DNA of 64,000 nt from Cellulosimicrobium sp. Marseille-Q4280 (GTDB taxonomy: Bacteria; Actinomycetota; Actinomycetes; Actinomycetales; Cellulomonadaceae), in contig NZ_CALPBY010000005.1 of the NCBI RefSeq assembly GCF_943181405.1, positions 1 through 64,000 of the forward strand, given 5' to 3'. Both the position numbers and the translations under genes were made by a program. Positions 59,107-64,000 of this stretch are shown piece after piece. The notes beneath the pieces were generated by a model that was given only the letters and a program-made list of their open reading frames with translations, was not told the DNA's origin and did no database searches. The stretch's first letter is position 1. Every line of letters starts with the position of its first letter.

Positions 59107-60125
59107 CCACTGCCGTGCAGGCCCACGGCGGGGTCGCCGACGACCTGCCTCGCGGGCTCGACCGGGCCGACCCGGAGGGCGCGATCGCTGCGGCTGCCGC
59201 CCGGTGCTCGAACTGGGGTCGCTGGGGCGAGCATGACGTCAAGGGGTCGCTCAACCTCGTGACGGACGAGCACCGCCGTCGTGCCGCTGCCCTCGTGCGG
59301 CGGGGGGCGAGCTTCTCGCTGGCGCAGCGCTTCGACATGGACGGGCCGCAGAAGGGCTGGCGCCGGCGCACCAACCCGGTGCACACGATGCTCGACACAG
59401 GGATCGAGGCGGAGCTCGGCGACCAGGGTCTGCCGCACGGCATCGGCGGAGCCGACGACGTGGTGGCCATGCCGCTGCAGTGCTCGACCCAGTGGGACGG
59501 GCTCGGGCACATCTTCGACCACGGCCGCGCCTGGAACGGCCGTCGCGCGAGCGAGGTCGTCACCTCGGCGGGCGACTCCGTCACCGGCATGGAGACCGTC
59601 GCCGCAGACTTCGCCGGACGCGGGGTCCTGCTCGACGTCGGTCGGCACCTGGGCACGGCGGCCGGCGGTGAGCTGCCGGACGGCTTCGCGATCCTGCCCG
59701 AGCACCTCGACGCCACGATCGCCGCGCAGGGCTCGACCTCTCAGGTCGGTCCCGGCGACTTCCTCGTCGTCCGGACCGGGCACTACGGACGGACCCGCCG
59801 CGAAGGGTGGGGCGCCTACGCGGGCGGACCTGCCCCGGGGCTGTCCTTCACGACCATCGACTGGCTCCGGGAGCACGACGTGGCCGCCGTGGCCACGGAC
59901 ACCTGGGGCGTCGAGGTCAGGCCCAACGAGTTCGAGGACGCGTTCCAGCCGTTCCACCAGGTCGTCATCCCCCATCTCGGCCTGTTCCTCGGCGAGATGT
60001 GGGCGCTCGAGGAGCTCGGCGCGGACTGCTCCGACGACGCGATCTACGAGTTCCTGCTCGTCGCACCACCCCTGCCGATCACCGGTGCCGTCGGTTCGCC
60101 CCTGAACCCCGTCGCCCTGAAGTGA
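59103..60125 (+). CDS. Cyclase-family metal-dependent hydrolase (kynurenine-formamidase-like)
   Basis: A 340-residue member of the cyclase family (PF04199). The metal-binding region reads STQWDGLGHIFDHGRAWNG near residues 124-142, a variant of the usual HxGTHxDxPxH in which the first His-Gly-Thr is replaced by Gln-Trp-Asp-Gly, and the second motif is DTWGVEVRP. The family includes kynurenine formamidase, isatin hydrolase and ring-opening lactonases. In this operon it might hydrolyse a lactone, enol or amide formed after ring cleavage. Coupled to the preceding gene by ATGA overlap. Confidence 0.85.
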   Translation: MTTAVQAHGGVADDLPRGLDRADPEGAIAAAAARCSNWGRWGEHDVKGSLNLVTDEHRRRAAALVRRGASFSLAQRFDMDGPQKGWRRRTNPVHTMLDTGIEAELGDQGLPHGIGGADDVVAMPLQCSTQWDGLGHIFDHGRAWNGRRASEVVTSAGDSVTGMETVAADFAGRGVLLDVGRHLGTAAGGELPDGFAILPEHLDATIAAQGSTSQVGPGDFLVVRTGHYGRTRREGWGAYAGGPAPGLSFTTIDWLREHDVAAVATDTWGVEVRPNEFEDAFQPFHQVVIPHLGLFLGEMWALEELGADCSDDAIYEFLLVAPPLPITGAVGSPLNPVALK

Positions 60126-60168
60126 ACGGCTGATCCCCTCCATCGAACCACCCGGAAGTGAGGCAACG

Positions 60169-61308
60169 ATGCCTGCAGTACGTTCCGTCCTGATCGTCGG
60201 CGGCGGCGCCGCCGGCACGGCAGCTGCGATCCTGCTCGCCCGAGAGGGAGTGGCCGTCGAGCTCGTCGAGGAGCGCCCCGACGTGCCCGACGTCGGGTCC
60301 GGCATCACCCTGCAGGGCAACGCCCTACGGATCCTGCGAGAGCTGGGCGTGTGGGACGACGTCCTCGCGGCCGGCTACCCGTTCGACTCCCTCGGCATCC
60401 GTCTGCCCGACCCCGCGGCGACCCTCGTGGCCGAGATCCCCGACGTGCGCACCGGCGGGCCCGACCTCCCTGCCACCCTCGGGATGCCGCGACCTGTCCT
60501 GGCACGCGTCCTGCTGGACCGCGCTGCCGAGACGGGGGTCAAGATCCGGTACGGAACCGTCCCGACGACCCTCAGCCAGGACGCGTCGGGAGTCGACGCC
60601 GCGTTCGCCGACGGGTCGAGCGGACGATACGACCTCGTCGTCGGCGCCGACGGCATCCACTCGTGGACCCGACGCGAGCTCGGCATCGACGTCGAACCGA
60701 CCAGCGCCGGCATGGGGATCTGGCGCGTGCACGTGCCTCGCCCGACAGCAGTCGAGCGCACCGACCTCACCTACGGCGGGCGGTGCTACATCGCCGGCTA
60801 CTGCCCCACCGGTGCGGACACGATGTACGCCTACCTCGTCGAGGACGTGCAGGACCGGTCGGGACTGGACCACGCCGAGCAGATCGACGTCTTCCGCGAT
60901 CTCGCGTCGTCGTACCACGGCGCCTGGGACGAGGTCCGGGACAGCCTCTCTCCGGACACCTTCATCAACTACGCGCGCTTCGAGCACCACGTCGTACCGG
61001 GAGCCTGGCACAGCGGGCGCGTGGTCCTCGTCGGCGACGCCGCACACTCCTGCCCGCCGACGATCGCCCAGGGCGCCGCGCAGGGGTTCGAGGATGCGCT
61101 CGTCCTCGCAGAGCTCCTCGTCGCCGCGGACGCCTTCGACGAGTCGCTCCTCGCGTCCTACGCGGACCGGCGCCGACCTCGCGCCTCGACGGTCGTCGAG
61201 GCATCGGTCCAGGTCGCCCGGTGGATGCTCGACCACACCCCGCCGACCGAGGCCGACGTCCCCGGCCTCATGCGACGCATCTCGACTCTCGTCACGGATC
61301 CGGCATGA
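60169..61308 (+). CDS. FAD-dependent aromatic monooxygenase
   Basis: A 379-residue flavoprotein hydroxylase: FAD motif VGGGAAGTAAAILLAREG (residues 10-27), VGADGIHSWTRRELG near 160 and the second FAD motif VVLVGDAAHSCPPTIAQGAAQGFEDA near 283-308. It probably introduces the hydroxyl that makes the substrate of the extradiol dioxygenase encoded three genes upstream. Sequence differs from the 3-hydroxybenzoate hydroxylase of the neighbouring operon, so a different substrate is likely. It overlaps the FAH-family gene by four bases. Confidence 0.9.
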   Translation: MPAVRSVLIVGGGAAGTAAAILLAREGVAVELVEERPDVPDVGSGITLQGNALRILRELGVWDDVLAAGYPFDSLGIRLPDPAATLVAEIPDVRTGGPDLPATLGMPRPVLARVLLDRAAETGVKIRYGTVPTTLSQDASGVDAAFADGSSGRYDLVVGADGIHSWTRRELGIDVEPTSAGMGIWRVHVPRPTAVERTDLTYGGRCYIAGYCPTGADTMYAYLVEDVQDRSGLDHAEQIDVFRDLASSYHGAWDEVRDSLSPDTFINYARFEHHVVPGAWHSGRVVLVGDAAHSCPPTIAQGAAQGFEDALVLAELLVAADAFDESLLASYADRRRPRASTVVEASVQVARWMLDHTPPTEADVPGLMRRISTLVTDPA

Positions 61309-62333
61309 GGTTCGCGCGGTACGAGCTCGCGGGCGCGGAGCATCACGCGCTCGTCGTCGGAGCGCCGGGCGAGGAACGCCTGCACGATCTGCGGCCGGGG
61401 ACCACGGTGCTCGACGTCGCGGGAGCGGGCTTGCCCGCCGCCGTCGAGGCGGCGTCGTGGGCACGCGCCAGCTCCGCGCTCGTGCCGATCGCCGATGTCC
61501 GTCTCCTGCCGCCGCTGCAGCCACCGTCGGTGCGGGACTTCGTCGCGTTCGAGGAGCATGTCGAGGGGGTGGTGCGCAGCGTGTCCGACGACGGTGCCGT
61601 CCCCGCTGCCTGGTACGACGCGCCGACGTTCTACTTCACCAACCCGCACTCGATGGTCGGTGCCCACGACGACGTCCCCGTACCGCCCGGTTCTACACAG
61701 CTCGACTTCGAGCTCGAGGTAGCCGTCGTGGTGTCCCACGCGGGAACGAACCTCTCCCCGCGTGCGGCGCGCGACCACATCTTCGGGTACACGGTGTTCA
61801 ACGACTGGTCCGCTCGAGACCTCCAGGGCCGCGAGATGCAGGTCAATCTCGGACCCGCCAAGGGCAAGGACTCCGCCAGCACGCTCGGGCCGTGGATCGT
61901 CACGGCCGACGAGCTCGAGGACTACCGGGACGCCGACGGGTACCTCGCCCTCGGACTCGACGCGACGATCGGAGGTCGAGCGGTCGGCCGCGACCTGCTG
62001 TCGAACGCCGCCTGGACCTTCGACGAGATGATCGCGTACGCCTCCCGCGGGACCTGGGTCATGCCCGGCGACGTCCTGGCGTCCGGGACCTGCGGCAACG
62101 GGGGATGCCTCGCCGAGCTCTGGGGCCGGACCGGCGTCCAGGATCCGCCGCCGCTCGTGCCCGGTGACGTCGTCCGGCTCGCGGTCGAGGGGATCGGTGC
62201 CGTCGAGAACCGCATCGTTCCCGGACCCTCCCTCAGCGACCTTCCTTTCATACCGCCCGCACGCTCCCGAGACCGACGGCGTGACCGAGCATCGGGCAGC
62301 GCGACCCCCCACGCGCCGCAGGAGGTGAGATGA
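61305..62333 (+). CDS. FAH-family hydrolase/decarboxylase
   Basis: A 342-residue fumarylacetoacetate-hydrolase-family enzyme of the two-domain form. Metal ligands sit in QLDFELEVAVVVSH (ExE) and VFNDWSARDLQGREMQ; the substrate loop GPAKGKDSASTLGPWIVT is typical. It would hydrolyse an acylpyruvate-type C-C bond or decarboxylate a ring-opened intermediate. Both this gene and the alpha/beta hydrolase could act on ring-cleavage products, implying a pathway with two C-C scission steps. Starts and ends overlap neighbours by four bases. The last 25 residues are Arg/Pro-rich and probably disordered. Confidence 0.9.
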   Translation: MRFARYELAGAEHHALVVGAPGEERLHDLRPGTTVLDVAGAGLPAAVEAASWARASSALVPIADVRLLPPLQPPSVRDFVAFEEHVEGVVRSVSDDGAVPAAWYDAPTFYFTNPHSMVGAHDDVPVPPGSTQLDFELEVAVVVSHAGTNLSPRAARDHIFGYTVFNDWSARDLQGREMQVNLGPAKGKDSASTLGPWIVTADELEDYRDADGYLALGLDATIGGRAVGRDLLSNAAWTFDEMIAYASRGTWVMPGDVLASGTCGNGGCLAELWGRTGVQDPPPLVPGDVVRLAVEGIGAVENRIVPGPSLSDLPFIPPARSRDRRRDRASGSATPHAPQEVR

Positions 62334-63088
62334 CCACGCTCGAGCGTGACGCACACCAGGCTCTCGCTGGTGTGCTCCGAGACGGCATGACCATCGCCGT
62401 CGGCGGGTTCGGCCTCTGCGGGGTGCCCTACGAGCTCATCGATGCCGTCCGTGCCTCCGGCGTCCGCGACCTCACCATCGTCTCCAACAACATGGGAGTG
62501 GACGGCCTGGGCCTCGGGGTGCTGCTGGAGAACGACCAGGTCAGCCGGGTCCTCGCCTCGTACGTGGGCGAGAACAGGCTCTTCGCCCGCCGCTACCTGG
62601 ACGGCGAGCTCGACGTCGAGCTGGTCCCGCAGGGCACCCTCGCCGAACGTCTTCGGGCCGGAGGAGCGGGCATCCCCGCCTTCTACACTCCCACGGGCGT
62701 CGGCACAGCCGTCGCCGACGGCAAGCCCACCGCCGAGCTCGACGGCCGCACGTACATCCTCGAACGCGCGATCCGTGCCGACCTCGCGCTCGTCCACGCA
62801 CACACGGCAGACGCGGCCGGCAACCTGCGATACCGGCTCACGGCGCGGAACTTCAACCCGGTCGTCGCGATGGCCGCTCCCGTCACGGTCGCGTCCGTCG
62901 AGCACCTTCTCGACCCGACGGTCGAGGGATACCTCGACCCCGACGACGTCGTGACGCCTGGCGTGTTCGTGAACGCCGTCGTGACCACCGCGCACGACAA
63001 GCCGATCGAGAAGCGCACGGTGCGCGAGCGCACGCCTGAGGCCTCGGACGCCGCCGCACCCCACGCCGCAGCACCAGGAGGTGCCTGA
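62330..63088 (+). CDS. 3-oxoacid CoA-transferase, subunit A
   Basis: A 252-residue family I CoA-transferase alpha subunit with the signature [21 protein letters not shown] at residues 19-39. GGAGGTGAG precedes the ATG, which overlaps the FAH-family stop. With subunit B it transfers CoA from succinyl-CoA to a 3-oxoacid such as acetoacetate or 3-oxoadipate. Because a thiolase follows, the operon probably ends in thiolytic cleavage of a 3-oxoacyl-CoA. Confidence 0.93.
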   Translation: MTTLERDAHQALAGVLRDGMTIAVGGFGLCGVPYELIDAVRASGVRDLTIVSNNMGVDGLGLGVLLENDQVSRVLASYVGENRLFARRYLDGELDVELVPQGTLAERLRAGGAGIPAFYTPTGVGTAVADGKPTAELDGRTYILERAIRADLALVHAHTADAAGNLRYRLTARNFNPVVAMAAPVTVASVEHLLDPTVEGYLDPDDVVTPGVFVNAVVTTAHDKPIEKRTVRERTPEASDAAAPHAAAPGGA

Positions 63089-63089
63089 C

Positions 63090-63767
63090 ATGCCCTGGAC
63101 CCGTGACCAGATGGCCGCACGAGCGGCGCTCGAGCTCCGTGACGGCGACTACGTCAATCTCGGCATCGGCATCCCCACGCTCGTCGCCGGGCACGTGCCA
63201 CGCGACGTCCGCGTGACCCTGCAGAGCGAGAACGGGCTCCTGGGGATCGGGCCGTTCCCCTTCGACGGCGACGAGGACCCCGACCTCGTCAACGCGGGCA
63301 AGCAGACGGTCACCATGCAGCCGGGCGCCAGCTGCTTCGACTCCGTCACGTCCTTCGCCATGATCCGCGGCGGGCACATCGCGGTGGCGATCCTCGGCGC
63401 GCTCCAGGTCTCGGCCTCCGGCGACCTCGCCAACTGGCAGGTGCCCGGGTCCATGGTCAAGGGCATGGGAGGGGCGATGGATCTCGTCGTGGGTGCGCGC
63501 CGCGTGGTCGTCCTCATGGACCACCTCACCCGGGACGGCGCACCCAAGATCGTCGAGGAGTGCGACCTGCCGTTGACGGCCCGGGGCGTCGTCGACCGCA
63601 TCATCACCGACCGTGCCGTGCTCGACGTCGCACCGGACGGGCTCGTCCTGCGCGAGCTGGCACCGGGCGTCACCGTCGAGGACCTGCGCACGTCGACGGG
63701 ACCAGCGTTCGGCGTTGACCTCGACCTCGACCCGGTGCGTCCCGCTGCCGCCGGCCTTCGCGCGTGA
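63090..63767 (+). CDS. 3-oxoacid CoA-transferase, subunit B
   Basis: A 225-residue beta subunit. The catalytic glutamate is in the signature [12 protein letters not shown] (near residue 44-55) and [14 protein letters not shown] follows near 155. The ATG at 63090 is preferred because AGGAGG lies eight bases before it; a GTG nine bases upstream is an alternative. It forms a heteromer with subunit A. The thiolase gene begins within its last codon (GTGA overlap). Confidence 0.93.
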   Translation: MPWTRDQMAARAALELRDGDYVNLGIGIPTLVAGHVPRDVRVTLQSENGLLGIGPFPFDGDEDPDLVNAGKQTVTMQPGASCFDSVTSFAMIRGGHIAVAILGALQVSASGDLANWQVPGSMVKGMGGAMDLVVGARRVVVLMDHLTRDGAPKIVEECDLPLTARGVVDRIITDRAVLDVAPDGLVLRELAPGVTVEDLRTSTGPAFGVDLDLDPVRPAAAGLRA

Positions 63768-64000
63768 GCCGGACCAGGGAGGACGAGCTCGTCCTCGTCG
63801 GCGCTGCGCGGACACCGCAGGGGCGCCTCCGAGGCCAGCTCGCACCGGTGCCCGCCACCGAGCTCGGCACGATCGCTCTCCGGGGCGCGCTCGCCCAGGC
63901 CGAGGTCGACCCCCGCGTGGTGGACGCCGTGGTGATGGGGCACGTCCTGCAGGCCGGCGCCGGCCAGAACCCCGCCCGCCAGGCGGCGCTGCGCGCCGGC
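63764..64000 (+). CDS. Thiolase (acetyl-CoA C-acyltransferase family), N-terminal part
   Basis: The first 79 codons of a thiolase, cut by the window end. The beginning reads [36 protein letters not shown] and continues to [24 protein letters not shown], the usual start up to the segment just before the active cysteine. The GTG at 63764 overlaps the CoA-transferase stop. It should cleave the 3-oxoacyl-CoA made by the CoA-transferase, giving acetyl-CoA and a second acyl-CoA (succinyl-CoA if the substrate is 3-oxoadipyl-CoA). Confidence 0.9.
   Translation, partial: MSRTREDELVLVGAARTPQGRLRGQLAPVPATELGTIALRGALAQAEVDPRVVDAVVMGHVLQAGAGQNPARQAALRAG

Noticed and set aside
1-64000. tRNA, rRNA, riboswitch, insertion sequence, integrase, attachment site or prophage genes
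   Set aside because: Every gap was read for tRNA-like cloverleafs, transposase-like frames and terminal repeats and none was convincing; gaps are short and mostly explained by operators, hairpins or the repeat family.

Overview
The window is very GC-rich, densely packed DNA with GTG and TTG starts, mycothiol-type chemistry, and LacI, GntR and ECF regulators. It fits a plant-polymer-degrading actinomycete close to the Cellulomonas/Cellulosimicrobium/Promicromonospora group. The genus is inferred from gene content and base composition, not from a marker gene. No rRNA, tRNA, CRISPR array, insertion sequence or prophage is seen. About 54 protein genes cover nearly everything.

Layout. (1) 0.2-11.0 kb: a galactan locus with a LacI repressor, a divergent ABC sugar importer (two permeases and a binding protein), a GH42 beta-galactosidase and a large secreted GH30 enzyme. 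Two perfect 14-nt operators lie in the divergent gap. (2) 11.2-14.4 kb: a partner-switching module with an STAS anti-anti-sigma factor, an ATP-binding anti-sigma kinase and a convergent bacteriophytochrome whose output domain is a SpoIIE/PP2C phosphatase. (3) 14.7-17.5 kb: an orphan ABC ATPase, then a DGPF/YCII protein and ECF42-type sigma factor pair with a candidate autoregulatory promoter. (4) 17.5-25.1 kb: a GntR regulator and a BMP-type nucleoside importer (binding protein, fused ATPase, two permeases) with an ornithine-cyclodeaminase-like protein and a nucleoside deaminase. The binding-protein signal peptide is out of frame with its start codon. (5) 25.2-29.6 kb: aldo/keto reductase, epoxide hydrolase, WYL regulator and a KAS III enzyme. 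(6) 29.6-39.5 kb: a second sugar locus with altronate dehydratase, a Gfo/Idh dehydrogenase and an ABC importer on the minus strand, facing a LacI-DUF6807 fusion regulator and another Gfo/Idh gene. (7) 39.5-49.6 kb: a third sugar locus with a binding protein, two permeases, GH78 alpha-L-rhamnosidase, GH3 beta-glucosidase and a ThuA protein under a divergent LacI gene. (8) 49.6-55.6 kb: the complete 3-hydroxybenzoate/gentisate pathway with transporter and IclR regulator. (9) 55.6-64.0 kb: a LysR-controlled, translationally coupled aromatic ring-cleavage operon running off the window end (extradiol dioxygenase, alpha/beta C-C hydrolase, cyclase-family hydrolase, FAD hydroxylase, FAH protein, CoA-transferase, thiolase).

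The regions read together as a plant-material catabolic island. Three importer operons bring in oligosaccharides or glycosides, intracellular glycosidases trim them, and two aromatic pathways could consume the aglycones. Three features stand out. The first is a family of 11-nt repeats with exact 20-21 bp spacing that supplies the TAG stop codon of four genes and forms strong hairpins. The second is a strong hairpin after every one of the four binding-protein genes. The third is the apparent light-regulated partner-switching module.
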